Positions 26,780 to 38,051 of a DNA stretch of 64,000 nt are shown here, one piece after another. Within the stretch, counting starts at the first letter, position 1. Every line of letters begins with the position of its first letter. Source of the DNA: Conchocele bisecta (lineage: Eukaryota > Mollusca > Bivalvia > Lucinida > Thyasiridae); NCBI GenBank assembly GCA_029237695.1, contig CM055266.1, positions 107,401,370-107,465,369 on the forward strand, in the 5' to 3' direction. Made by a program: the position numbers and the translations under genes. The notes below the pieces were generated by a model. It did not search any database. It saw only the letters and a program-made list of their open reading frames with translations, and was not told the origin of the DNA.

Positions 26780-27280
26780 ACGATCTACATTGCCTGTTAG
26801 AAGCATCACTGGTGTTTCAATGATGGAGAGGCGAACAGTGCAGATCCTGATCAGACAGTGCGGATGCACGGGCTGATCTGGAGCTACTCTGGTCGCATAG
26901 CCCATAGCCCCATTTTTACCAGGTGTGTGTGCACCCTGAAGGAGTGCACAATGCGAAAGCGAGAAACTCAAATGAAATGTCATGCAAAGCATGAACTGTA
27001 TTTGGCGAAATCGATGAGGTGAATACAGAAGTGTTAATTAGAATGTAACGTTGTGCACCTAGAGTTGTGCTTGTACCCAATAAGGACAGACATACTTATT
27101 ACCCTTGATGTGACGTGCAAGTGAGAGCATCCGCTTCCTATGGACCACTTCTAGTTTTTCCCTATATCCCCTTGGCGTACGTTAATGACATATAGTCACA
27201 GATTCTGTCTTATATCGCTCACCATAAATCAGCCACCCGTCTGGCTACTGACACTTCATCATACAGTGTGATTCAATATG
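26780..27280. other. no gene recognised
   Basis: Non-coding; only short frames without motifs. Confidence 0.4.
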
Positions 27281-27286
27281 TAATAT

Positions 27287-27382
27287 TTATAGTTCACATA
27301 TTGTAATTTTATAAATTAATTTCGTAACGAGCGCTAGCGACTGAGAAATAAATTTATTAAAAATTAAATATATGAACTATAA
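27287..27382. repeat. imperfect inverted repeat
   Basis: TTATAGTTCACATATTGTAA on the left mirrors TTAAATATATGAACTATAA on the right; the inner arms ATAAATTAATTTC and GAAATAAATTTAT also pair. The loop contains GAGCGCTAGCGAC. Confidence 0.75.
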
Positions 27383-27916
27383 CTAACGTATTGTTTGCCA
27401 CACCCCATCTCGTGCTCGTGTTACGTTTAAACGGAGTGCAGTCCGCTACACGCTTGTAAATCCCGATACTATTACGTGATTGGCGGTTTCACAACGAATC
27501 GATCATGTACACGCGGTGACATGATGAGCGTCACAGGAAATTACGTCTACAAGGCGGAACCTCTTGTTTTAAATATAACATTACAAGTATTGCAACATTT
27601 AATGATTAAGTTAATAGATATTTACAAAAGCGTCGCAATATGAGATTAATTGAGACGAAATGCTGTGCTTTCATGGTTGAGAAACTAGGGCAAACAATAA
27701 AACAATATATTACATGCTACCCAGTGATGTACCGTGATTCTGGAGGGATTTATTTCCTTGAAGGAAATATTACCTCCTAGACGTAAGTGACTTCACGTTT
27801 TAACTTCAGTTCCGGCGAAGAAACAATTCATACACTAACGTGAAAAGTGTCAATTTTTACAACGTTATAAGCTGGTCTAAGAGCAAATTTCACTGAAGAG
27901 CATGTAATGTATAATT

Positions 27917-28052
27917 TATTCCACTACCGGATTTATTTCCATTGACAACTGTAAATCCGAAAGAGGAACGTGTGCTCCGCACTCGTTTCTTTATCGGATT
28001 TCCAGATATCTCGGGAAATAAATCCGGTATTTCAAAATGGTAGTTGAATAAA
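27917..28052. repeat. imperfect inverted repeat, CCGGATTTATTTCC ends
   Basis: TTATTCCACTACCGGATTT on the left mirrors AAATCCGGTA, then GTAGTTGAATAA on the right; GGATTTATTTCC pairs with GGAAATAAATCC. It directly abuts the larger inverted-repeat element that begins at 28086. A small foldback or MITE is likely. Confidence 0.7.
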
Positions 28053-29195
28053 CTCTATATCGCAAGATACCAACACTATAGTATAGGGTCATTTCTGAGC
28101 ATCCGTGACTATATTGTTCCAACCTATTTTATTGTTGATTTGTCAACTTGAACCAATTAGGTAAAAAGTAGCTCCTATGCATTTTTCAAAAATGACTGGA
28201 ACATTTTTAGAACACAAAATTCAAAATGGCCGCTAACGCCATTTTGAAATGTATACACTTATAAAATGGAGTATCTCTGTAATGAGATAAGCAAGACACA
28301 CAAATTAGGTGTCGTTTCCCAATAATTATCACATGCCAAAACTGCTGGTATGGTTAATTTCTAGTTTAGACATCAACACCCAAGATGGCTGCTGTCCATT
28401 ATCTTAAAATACATTATGCTCTATAGTGTTACTTGGAGCTAGACTAAAAGTGAAACTAATGTGTATATATTCACTATTGTCATACCGCAGATAAGTTTGT
28501 CGGCTTTTGTTTGGCTAGCTTGCCTGGTCATATATATTATATGACCTACCAAGGCCGTCGGACATAGAGAAATTGCGATTCCCCTCCGGCGCCTCGCGTC
28601 CAATGAAGACACATTTTGCAAGCGTCTAGCGATTACGAATTGTATTCCTCATTAAACACAATAAAACCCCGAATTGATCAATAAAAGTAACAAATTGTAC
28701 ACTCAAAACCAGTATTTATTGTTTATTTTTCCATTAATATTCTTCGCTCATCAAAATATGAGCGAAAAATTAGCCAAACTGTCCCGTTTAGTGTTTTCAA
28801 ATCTCAACACACGTGGCTTCGTGACACGGCTATATTTAGGTCACAAACTATGCGTTCCACACACGAAACGCGGCGTAGCAATGACAGCGAATGTTTGGGA
28901 ACCAGTCGCATTCTTGTAGAGGCGCCAACGGGAGAGCAGATCGATAGAGCAGTGGAATATAAATTAAATTACACGATATAAAAAAACTGTCATAAAGTCG
29001 TTTTAGATGGATTTCTTACTCCATATTTAGTTTGTTTTCGTTCAATAAAAAAATAAAATGTTCATTTACGCCTTTATATTAAAACTGACGGCAGAAAATC
29101 GAATCTCGGATTATTTGTCTTCCTGAAAAAATGCAAAGATCAAAAGAAGTTTATACGGCCAAATAAAGGATCTGCGGTATGACAAATACGTTTAT

Positions 29196-29320
29196 GTGAT
29201 TCTACACAGGCTATATGGTGCAATATGCCCGTCTGAAGGTATGTTCACCCTCGGTTATCGCCTCGGGTGAACATACCTCCAGACGGGCAATATTACACCA
29301 TATAGCCTGTGTAGAATCAC
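29196..29320. repeat. 125-bp near-perfect hairpin inside the inverted-repeat element
   Basis: GTGATTCTACACAGGCTATA at the left is exactly mirrored by TATAGCCTGTGTAGAATCAC at the right. The match continues through TGCCCGTCTG and AGGTATGTTCACCC with only a few mismatches, leaving about 55-bp arms and a loop of about 14 bp. The high arm identity in otherwise degenerate DNA suggests a young insertion or selection for structure. Confidence 0.9.
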
Positions 29321-30340
29321 AATAACTTATAATGTTAGTATACCACACCTGCTGGAGTGGTTGTGTGTTGGCTTGAAAGTCAATAATCTTTTGCCTTTCG
29401 CCATCTCGGACAATATAAAACACAATATTTGTCTATGGTATTAAGCTAAATATACAACTGTTGTGCAATTTTCGCTAATATTAACCGAGCACACCTACTG
29501 TAAATGTTGTTTGTTAGGTTGGATGCTATCAGGGTGATGGTATATATAAGCTAAAGTACAAACAGTGTGATTTCTAACTATTTTTAGTATACCTTTTTGG
29601 CTTTAAGAGATCTTTTTGTAGAGAGTATCATGACTTCAGAATTCCAAAATGGCAACCTTCTATTGTCTTGGAAAAATATATATAACGCATTAAATATTGC
29701 AATATAAGTTGCTCACTGGGTATTTTTGATGATTACTTATGGTAAGACAACCCCTCTGAACTGTTGGATTTTATGTTTAGTCTACCTGTATATAGTAATC
29801 TTACTGTGATATAAAAAATGGTTACTGTTTAGTATTTATCATATTGAAAAGAATCAATAATGATAAAGGTTGATAATATATTTTGAGTCAGATAAGAATG
29901 AATGTCAAAGTGGACGGTTGTTATAAGTGGTACAGCAATGCGATATGGTACAAGCGGAAATGAACTGTCTTTGTTTAAACAAATGTAAGCTTTACTTATT
30001 TTACTTACAACGATTACAAACAAGTGCGAGATCACTGATACACATGCTTTCGTTGGCACAGTTGAAGGCGTATGTTGGTAATTTGTCTTTCTTTAATCAA
30101 TGCTTACTTGAATGAATATTTGTTAATTTCTCAGTTATAATAGCACAGGCGTCAAAGCTGTCCGGTATAGTCATATCTTTAAATATATAACACTCCTTTT
30201 GATACATGTTATCTAAGGAGTGCAACTCAGTGACTACATTGCAACAAAAAAATACACACCTGTATATAATTAAAGATAAACAGCGAACATAAAACGTACA
30301 TACATTTCTATGATTGTAGATAGTGATTTGATTTTATGTA

Positions 30341-30400
30341 ATGGTGTTTAACGGCATGTCAACGGCTGTTGTGGTGGAAGGTAAATCCCAAAATCAGAAC
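30341..30400 (+). repeat. dispersed repeat, copy 4 (AACAGCTAAGGT family)
   Basis: Reads GTGTTTAACGGCATGTCAAC, then GGCTGTTGTGG. Related to the copies at 1815, 3778 and 23083. Confidence 0.4.
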
Positions 30401-31930
30401 TGAATATTTACAGAAAAGAACATATATTCAGCCCTGAAATTCGAATAACCTGACCTGATGCCAGGTTTTCACCACTCCAAAGTAATTTTGCCCCTGTCGT
30501 ATTACTCCTATAAGGTTTAAAACAATATTAAACTCAGACATACAAAAATGCCAAAGTCTGGCAAAGATTCCGGTCAGGTCAGGATTCCGGTAAGAATTAA
30601 TCCTAATCCTAAAATTACCCATCGCATACTCTCAACCAACCACCACTTGTAGATAGTGATAACACATTGGATATGTGGAGTTAGCTAATCCTCTTCCTGA
30701 TAGTGTATGCGTACATGTGTATGTAGTTGAGGCTCTGGAAATGGATGATAAGAAAATACCAATATACATTACCTGTGGTGTTTTCAACCGTGTACTGCAA
30801 TCAGATTTCCAATATATAATTCAAGTTGGGTTGTTTAGCCTCTATGAGACAATTTGAGTTGTGGTCACATTGTCTATGTTGTAGCAATTTATGTAATTCA
30901 CAAGCATCAACCGTAATCAAGTGATACATACAAGTTTACGCCGAGAAACATATACATATATGTGGCACATGAAATAGTGTATATGTGTACATGGTGAACA
31001 CGGACATACCGGGTGTCTAGAACGTGCGTAACATATTATGTAATTGATTCATTCATTTAGTAGTAGTTAGCTCACCGCTGACTCTTCACTCATGGTAGTT
31101 CTACAATTTACATCATACTAACATGCTATGTATGTGACTTCAGTGCTTGGATAGAAGTTGTCATGTACGACGGATTCATCAAATGCATAACTTGATTTAT
31201 ACTAAAGTTATCACTAGAGGTGGCCACAACTAGGGCCCATTATAGATTCATATCTTAGACTTACAGAACTACGATAAACATGCTGGCAATATCTAGCAAA
31301 CAACACCTAGCATCACGGTTTCAGTCATTGATGAGTTGGTGAACTAGTGACTGATACTTACACATAGACGTAAGAACAACATGTAACACATCTTCTTTTA
31401 TTAACTGACGGGGTCTCATCTCATAGGTAATATCGTAACAGTGTCATTAATATGTATGCCTTTAAATATGGAATAATGCCACCATTTTGGAGTAAAGATA
31501 GAAAAATCAATGCCTACGATTGGATAACAGATAAGTACTGGCTTTAGCTAGTCCTTAATGGTCATAATAGCAGAGGACTGTATGATTTTACAGAGAGCAT
31601 ATGATGTTCATCTGAGATTTTTATTATCCATGGAAGGCCGCCATCATCATATAGTTGACCCTAAAATTAAACAACAATAATTAATTCCTGTGGTTTCTCC
31701 CATCTTCTATCATTTAGAACAGCCACACAATTTGATTCTCCATCCCATGAATATATTGAATTTGTTTTCTTTCAAGATGGCATACAGAGGCTACTAGTAT
31801 CTTGGATTTAATAGTAAGAATAATATACAGCCAAGAAACAAATTCGCAAGGTTATACATTAATTGTAAGAAAGGAGATTTGTTGTATAATTGTAACTTAT
31901 AATTCCCCATATATGATACATTTATAATTT
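30401..31930. other. no gene recognised
   Basis: AT-rich interior of the inverted-repeat element. Short frames of 60-64 codons show no motif. CCTGACCTGATGCCAGG (about 30450) and GGTCAGGTCAGGATTCCGG (about 30572) are related short inverted phrases. Confidence 0.4.
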
Positions 31931-31940
31931 TACAAAACAG

Positions 31941-32420
31941 CGGCCATATTGGATTTCAAGGCATTGATGACCTCCAAATTATCAAAGTGCTTTTACAGCG
32001 GATGTGGTCTGCTAAAATGTGTGGAATATTCATATTTTGGTATTTTTGGCACATATGCCATCGTGGATATGTTGTGTTCTATCTTTACAAGATGGAGGAT
32101 GGTGGCCATCTTGGATTTCAAAACGCAAATAACATCCAACCTAACAATCGGCTATTAGCGAAAATATCGCATCAATTGTACATTTAGCTTACTTTTCCCC
32201 ATATAGATGTTGTGTTTTATATTTACAAGATGTTGTGCGGCGGCCATCTTGGATTTAGAGGTTCTAGTGACTTCCAAACCAACATACATACTCTCCAGCA
32301 GGTGTGGCATGCAAATATTTGTGTGAATATATACACATTCATTTTAATTTTAGCTTATCTCCCACTAACAATATGGAGTGGTATGCATTTTAAGATGGTG
32401 GACGGTGGCCATCTTGGATT
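31941..32420 (+). repeat. degenerate tandem block, ~140-165-bp units
   Basis: GGCCATCTTGGATTT or a close variant recurs at 31942, 32103, 32242 and 32406. Most copies are preceded by a TTTACAAGATG phrase. Spacings are about 161, 139 and 164 bp. The 60-75-codon open frames across it share sequence only because of the repeat. Confidence 0.7.
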
Positions 32421-32807
32421 TAAAGATTCACCCTAAAAAATAACCATAGAAGCAATTTTTGCATGTTATTATTATTGGGAAACGACACTTCGTTTGTGTT
32501 TCTTGCTTGTCTCTTTACAGAGATATTTCAAAATGGCGTTAGCGGCCATTTTTAATTTTGGGCTCTAAAATATTTTGCCATTATTTTTTAAATATGCACA
32601 ATGCACAGGGGCTATTTGTTTTACCTAAAATGGTTCAAGTTGACAAATCAACAATAAAAAAGGTAGGAACAATATGGTCACGGAATCTTCTGAAATGACC
32701 CGACTAATACCTTAGTTCTTCCTCTATGCTCTGCTTTCTAGCTGTGTGGATGATTACAAACCCATTTCCGGCATCGTCTTAGCTCGTCTATTTTAATTGG
32801 GTAATTT

Positions 32808-32950
32808 ATTATACGGCTCTGGTCTTCGAAGAAAGCTGAGAGAGCCATTGATATCACACTGGCGCCGTCCACGTCCGGATTTTGTTTAGCCATTGCGTTT
32901 AAAATATTTTCTCCGCAACTATTGGCCTATGCTAATGACACTTGGTCACC
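32808..32950 (+). repeat. 143-bp direct repeat, downstream copy
   Basis: ATTATACGGCTCTG, GAGAGCCATTGATATCA and GCCATTGCGTTTAAAA match the copy at 26591-26733 in order, spacing and orientation. Confidence 0.75.
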
Positions 32951-33271
32951 GATTACTTCTGTTATCACTTACTTGTTATACAACTCACCCATTCAGAAAT
33001 TGAGTTAACCACAACCCCTTGGTCTAAGTCACAGGTGACTGAAAAACATCGTATGTCAGTATCATTTTTAGTATAAATGTAAGGTCAGCAACGTAGTACA
33101 ACATGTGCATATTTTAAACCCGTTAAAATGACAGGAATCGGTAGGTTACTATAACAAGTTCCATGGAATAAGTATAAACATACATCATCCAGCGTCACTG
33201 CTGTTCACCGGGTTAAAAAGTACACTGTACATGTGATATAGCACTAGTTTTTTCACCCCGTTCTCTCCAGA

Positions 33272-33615
33272 AAAAGTCGTCGAAATCGACGGCCTTTGAA
33301 AAACATTAATAATGTATACAGATATGCAGGTATTTCGTGGTATTGTCAGTCTCCCAGGGCATTATCCAGACGATATATGTATTGTATACGTAGATTAATA
33401 TATCTAGAATGGAATGTGCACCATTCCAACTTCGTTGTGCGGAATAATTGTGACTAAATCTGCGAATCAACATGTACTGTCGAAAACAATTTGGCTGTCA
33501 TTGTTACAGCAAAACTCGCGTGGCGTGACGTCATTTCCAGAAAGAGCCAATCGGAACGCGCTTCGCTTCGCTTCGCTTCGCTGTTCCAGGGGACCATCGA
33601 TTTCGACGACATTTT
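33272..33615. promoter_or_regulatory. possible promoter-like segment in a small inverted-repeat element
   Basis: AAAAGTCGTCGAAATCGACG (33272-33291) and CGATTTCGACGACATTTT (33598-33615) form inverted ends. Between them lie a full CRE (TGACGTCA, 33526-33533), a CCAAT box in AGCCAATCGG (33545) and four CTTCG repeats (33561-33580). The GC-richer block sits about 400 bp before convertase exon B. Whether it is active is unknown; the element may simply carry these sites. Confidence 0.35.
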
Positions 33616-33999
33616 GTCGGGAAGATTATGTGGACAAATCGTGCTGTAAAACAGACACCAAGTACTGTTTAGCCTGCTAAATGACACTGTGATGCTGAAC
33701 GATGTCTTTTTACAAATATTCATCATGAAATGCTATGATAAGATAACAGTTTCTATCATTTTAACGAGTTTGAAAAAGGTGCGTGTTTCACAGGGTTGCT
33801 GACCTTTTTATGTATTATTAGAAACTAGATATTATCGCTGATTTTTTTCTGGCACCTGTGGTCTAAGTGAATGAAATGTAATCAATTACTCCTCGTTAAC
33901 CAGTGTGACTACTGGCCCTTGAGCATACTACATAAATGAATGTAAAACAACAATGTCACAAGATGTCAAACAGTACCATGATACCTTTATTACTTTCAG

Positions 34000-34178
34000 C
34001 GGTTAAAATAATGGACCCGGATTATTCTCTGACTGCATACGGCGAGTCGAAAGCCTTAATTCACGAACTGTCGGTATTTGACATATACTCGAACAGCTGG
34101 GGACCCTCTGATGACGGGGCCACATTTGACGGACCTGACCACATTGTGATTGATGCATTAAGGACGGCAGTCACTGAG
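34000..34178 (+). CDS. proprotein convertase (S8B) exon B
   Basis: This 179-bp exon lies between the acceptor CTTTATTACTTTCAG and the donor GAG|GTGATT. It completes the phase-1 codon left by exon A, then reads VKIMDPDYSLTAYGESKAL and a block ending FDIYSNSWGPSDDGATFDGP. The corresponding furin block is IYSASWGPEDDGKTVDGP, a hallmark of the kexin/furin catalytic domain. It ends on a codon boundary (phase 0), as exon C requires. Conservation of SWGP.DDG and an intact frame argue for a functional exon. The segment after SWGP (HIVIDALRTAVTE) is less conserved, as in the family generally. Confidence 0.9.
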
Positions 34179-34284
34179 GTGATTATACATGTACGTGTGG
34201 CCAACGCCGTGTCCGTGCTTGGCGAGACGTTTCAGATAAGCACGTACTGTAACGCATTACGCAAACGCAAAAGAGAACAAAAGT

Positions 34285-34355
34285 TAACCCGCAACAAGAT
34301 TCGAACCTGCTACATTCATACCCACAGTTACTTGCTACACTACGCTGGTGTGAGT
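34285..34355 (-). repeat. tRNA-like SINE head or tRNA pseudogene
   Basis: Read on the minus strand, CGTAGTGTAGCAAGTAACTG resembles an A box region, and GCAGGTTCGAATCTTGTTGC contains a B box (GGTTCGAATC) about 30 bp later. The cloverleaf stems are not convincing, so a functional tRNA is unlikely. Confidence 0.4.
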
Positions 34356-34375
34356 TAATGTGAGTAGTATAATTT

Positions 34376-34456
34376 TGCCATAGAAGCAGGCCACAGTTTT
34401 TTTGTGTCATAGAAGCAGGCCACAGTTTGTTTTTGTGCCATAGAAGCAGGCCACAG
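34376..34456 (+). repeat. three 21-nt repeats at 30-bp period
   Basis: TGCCATAGAAGCAGGCCACAG starts at 34376, recurs with one mismatch at 34406, and again at 34436, with T-rich spacers. It begins 197 bp after the exon B donor. The reverse complement occurs twice at 60158-60207, shortly before exon C. Confidence 0.9.
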
Positions 34457-35009
34457 CCTTTTTTGCGCATATTAATTAGATCTATTAATCAAATCTACGT
34501 GGGTTTGCTCAAATCAAGGAACGACCACACATGCATATATTTGTACCGGGTGCACCGTTTTCCCCATGGTATTCATGCAGGAATATTTAGTGAAGGATGT
34601 GAAGGATTACTAGTCTATGTTAAAATATAATATACATGTAATTGTTTCTTGGCTGGGACAATAAAACAAATGATAATACATGTTGAAACCAGCTTTTATT
34701 AATTATTCATGGTCCTCTGATAGCCTCTCAGCAATCGATATTAGAAGCAGTATGCTTTCATAAATGTCATGCAGTGCTTTTAATCATTGCCCGCTGAGCA
34801 TATGCTGCTCGCCTGTCTTGAATTGTATTATAACGTAAACGTCATAGCGAATTTTCTTAACTGTGATGTGAGGTATAGACGACAATACCTCCTATTGACT
34901 CACTAAAGCCTGTGCCATTTTGTCTTCATAATGTCATCTGTATAACAATGGTACGTACGACATGATTACATTGTGTATTGTATCAGTATACTTCGCAGCG
35001 GCAACAAAT

Positions 35010-35336
35010 ATGGCGAATTACCAGTGCACCGGATGCAAATATTCTTTTGACAAATATATCGAGTTGACACTTCATAAGAAGTATATGTCCCATTGGCAAG
35101 AGGACACGTGTAGTGTATGTGGATTCGTTAGCAAAGGGAATGAGTATTTGAAGCACCACGTCAGCGCGAAACACGTAGAGGAACAAGCAAACCAACTGTG
35201 TCAAGTTTGTGGGAATCAATACGTGAATGTGAGAGGTCTTTACCGACACGTGCGTACGAAACACAGAGCGGCAAACGAAAACAAGGACAAGCAACACACG
35301 GATGCTGTTCCGAAATACATTCAACTGCTGGATTAA
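35010..35336 (+). CDS. three-finger C2H2 zinc-finger protein of element 1
   Basis: The chosen start ATGGCGAATTACCAG (35010) lies just before the first finger; an in-frame ATG at 34962 would add 16 residues. Fingers: YQCTGC...H-x5-H (residues ~4-28), DTCSVC...H-x4-H (~32-54) and LCQVC...H-x4-H (~60-83), each with about 12 residues between Cys and His. A short charged tail follows (109 residues in total). A fourth finger (CSLCGRNY, then RLQRH) is seen at 35475-35540 but is split by a frameshift, so the original protein probably continued into the ATPase. Expected to bind DNA or protein; whether it acts in packaging or transcription is unknown. Confidence 0.6.
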   Translation: MANYQCTGCKYSFDKYIELTLHKKYMSHWQEDTCSVCGFVSKGNEYLKHHVSAKHVEEQANQLCQVCGNQYVNVRGLYRHVRTKHRAANENKDKQHTDAVPKYIQLLD

Positions 35337-35465
35337 CTCAGGAAGTTGATCGATGCGAATAAGAAAGATAATCGACATTGACATAAAAAACGTATGAATT
35401 TCATATTGGCTCTAACATTAATATAAAACTTAATTTCTGCCTGAGAAGTTGAGAGGAACACATCA

Positions 35466-36368
35466 TGAATCATCAGTGTAGTTTGTGCGGTCGGAATTAC
35501 GTTTGACCGCTTGCAGAGACACATAATAAACAAACACCCAGAGCAGTAGCGCCTCGTGGAGTTGTTCAGGGTGCTGTATTACATACAGATGAGAGCTTTC
35601 AGTTTCGGCATCCATTTACAATGATTGTGTCAAGACCTACGGATTCGGGACATATTTGGCTAGTGAAGACAATATTACAACATAATTTAACTATATTTCA
35701 ACCACCAGCCGAGAGAAAAGTATGGCTGTACAGACAGTGGCAGCCATTGCATGACGTCATTAAATCAACGGTTAACGGCAGGGTATACTTTATACAAGGT
35801 ATTCCATTGGATATAGAGAAAGACGCATTATTTAATACGGCAGTGAGAAATATGGTTGTACTCGATGATCTGATGAGCGTTAAAGATGCCACAATAAACG
35901 TTTACGGAGGGCAGCCATTACAGAAATATATCGGCTATTGCGATCAACCAGGAACTATACTACAACAATGATCCAACACAAAGAACACATTGCCAGCACC
36001 TTATATTATTTAGAAACCATATGAACAAACAGTCTGTCTTAACTTTATATAAGCAAATGTACCCGACGAGAAGCGGTTATTTTATCGAAAAATTCAAGAA
36101 GGCAACGGAAAAGACGTACTCGTATTTACAACGTGATTTGAAAGCTGACAATTTGGAAAGAAATAGATTTGCAAACAACTCTATTTCACGAAGATATAAA
36201 TATAAAATTAGTCTCAAACACATTTATTTACCTACTGGCGCTCAAGTTGACCGCTGCAATCAGATGTATCGTGAAATGGAACTAAAGAAAAACGAGATGG
36301 CTGTCACGAATCGTAGCCGACTATTTTCTTTATCATCCATTAATTTCAACACGGGTCACATAGTCTAG
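35466..36368 (+). pseudogene. packaging-type P-loop ATPase, degenerate Walker A, frameshifted
   Basis: After a frameshifted fourth zinc finger (35475-35540) the frame reads SFQFRHPFTMIVS, where a GPTGSGKS-type Walker A is expected. The segment here is RPTDSGH, so the invariant Gly-Lys is lost. Downstream are the typical VWLYRQWQPLH and a Walker B-like NMVVLDDLM. The frame shifts near 35895, after which FTEGSHYRN, NNDPTQR and MYPTRSGYF continue the family pattern to a stop at 36368. This resembles FtsK/HerA-type genome-packaging ATPases of Polinton/adintovirus-like elements. Two frameshifts and the lost lysine make it inactive. The last ~100 bp are also present in the inverted arm at 51340-51445. 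Confidence 0.75.
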
Positions 36369-36740
36369 AGCAGTAATCGAATATTCTAGTACAGGACGAT
36401 CGAATAGGTCTGCTGTGTGAAATATCGCCCGTGGAATACACCGCTGGAGAGAATAGCGCTTTATCCGAAACCGCGCACGGACCACCAGTATTGGATTTTG
36501 TACTGGTCATATCTGGGTGATCTACATTGTGTATGCAGACTTGGATGCTAGCCTAATTACCTAGTAGGTCATACCTATTTATGACTGAAGTATTTCAGAC
36601 TAATTCACCAGATATCTCATGAGCTAGACTGACTGTCAGAACATTAGTCCACTTACGAAAAATTGTAAGCCAAATGTTGGCACATCAGTTTTACATTGAC
36701 AAGCAGACTATATGAGGATAGTCATGCACTAGGGTGGGGG

Positions 36741-36774
36741 TATATATTCGTTGTAGCACCATATACTATCAGTC
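36741..36774 (+). promoter_or_regulatory. TATA box and initiator of element 1
   Basis: GGGTATATATTCG is followed 28-30 bp downstream by ATCAGTCGG, which contains the TCAGT initiator motif of invertebrate core promoters. Both are kept in the inverted copy (GGTATATAAACTC, then GCAGTCGGACATTC, at 51135-51098). Conservation in two diverged copies supports function. Confidence 0.6.
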
Positions 36775-36828
36775 GGACATTCAATTACATTCTTGTGACA
36801 TTGGAGCGCAAGTTTTCACTGGGAATTG

Positions 36829-38051
36829 GTGAGTACATATGTTTGTAGTTACTTTCTAATGCTGCAATTTAAGTCTGAATCTTGCTAAGACCGGCAATTA
36901 TACGCAGTGTTATCGTATCCTCGATAATACTGCACTATGTAATTTAACTGAGTTATTTGGCCCCGTTTCGACCAAACGCTTGGTCAATAAAAGCCGTATG
37001 GCATGTATCCGCTGTTGTAGATTATCTCCCTTAATCAAATATTATTGATTCATTAATTCGTCGTGTTTACGTGTAAATGACAACGATTACAGGACTGGCA
37101 TGTGGGAGCATTCGTGTGTTTTTGTTGCATGACAAATTGCATTAGCAATTTATTGTATTTGCAAAACGAAGGGAGAACTTGATTGAAATGTTCACTAACA
37201 TTGCTACGCATTTTATATTACGATTTAATCCAATATCAGTCTGCGCCCTGTACAATACATGAGAATATTGCCAATTTTAACTTTTCACAATTGTAACGTG
37301 AATTTTCTGGACGACTTTCATTACTCTATGGGGAAACACATGTAAACTCCTAACCCAGTCGTCTGTACATTCATTTTATTAAGTCATATTACGTTCGCAG
37401 TGTGTTGTAAATATTGTAAATGCTATTGCGACCAGGATGGACCAGATCAGACAGTTCTGCTCTAAATGCACTGATTTATGCATCAGTAAACTACAATAAG
37501 GACATGATGTGAAGTATAATTTGTTTCAATCACTGATGCTTTGGGTCAGCCTGTGGAATCCTACAGTCTGATTTGAGTATACAGTGTTTATGATTAGTAA
37601 TGTAATGTAATGTAATACTGTGAGTCTGCACAGGAGAATACTTGGCACAGTTGCTCTTTATTAAGTTAGCTCAGTTGGCCACGGGCAGTCTGATCAAGGT
37701 AAGGACTGTCGCAATCAAATGTTTGTTTACTAATGGTAAATCACTGTGAATGACGTCTGTATTCACATGTACGGCTGTGAAGAGATATATCGTTGGGTAC
37801 ACTAGATATAGTGGCTGTTCATTAATGTGTTATATCGCATTTTCCGACTTATGAATTCCATCAGCCCACTTCTTCCAATTAGTGAAAATATCTTTGTGTA
37901 CATTGCAATTTATCATGTTTCATCATTGTAATATATGATGATGTTTAGTATTTCCATGCAATCATGATATTGATTTCATGTGCACTACTGTGACTATTAT
38001 TGAGACTATAACATGTTACATTCTGGTAACAACACCGTTGGTGTTTTGTAG
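36829..38051 (+). other. predicted 1.2-kb 5'-UTR intron of element 1
   Basis: A 5' splice site (GGGAATTG|GTGAGTAC) sits about 58 nt after the predicted start. A 3' splice site (GGTGTTTTGTAG|TCCCAG) lies at 38051. The inverted copy keeps both (CTG|GTAAGTAA and GTGTTTTGTAG|TCCCAG; intron 51043-49878). The likely spliced product is the message for the C2HC gene that begins at 38698. Confidence 0.5.

Larger units (their letters stand above)
28086..32701. mobile_element. 4.6-kb element with ~350-bp terminal inverted repeats, no transposase seen
   Basis: The left end (GGGTCATTTCTGAGCATCCG) is mirrored at the right end (CGGAATCTTCTGAAATGACC). The mirror similarity runs inward through GTTGATTTGTCAACTTGAAC against GTTCAAGTTGACAAATCAAC, AAATGGCCGCTAACGCCATT against AATGGCGTTAGCGGCCATTT, and on to about 28440 and 32340. 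The interior holds no recognisable transposase or reverse transcriptase, only a strong hairpin (29196-29320) and a degenerate tandem block (31941-32420). It looks like a non-autonomous DNA transposon. No clear target duplication was found at the ends. Confidence 0.65.

Noticed and set aside
31949..32436. Several 66-74-codon ORFs
   Set aside because: They share sequence only because of the tandem repeat; no coding signal.
37668..37705. tRNA-like TTAGCTCAGTTGG
   Set aside because: Not conserved in the inverted arm, no B box at the right distance, no cloverleaf.
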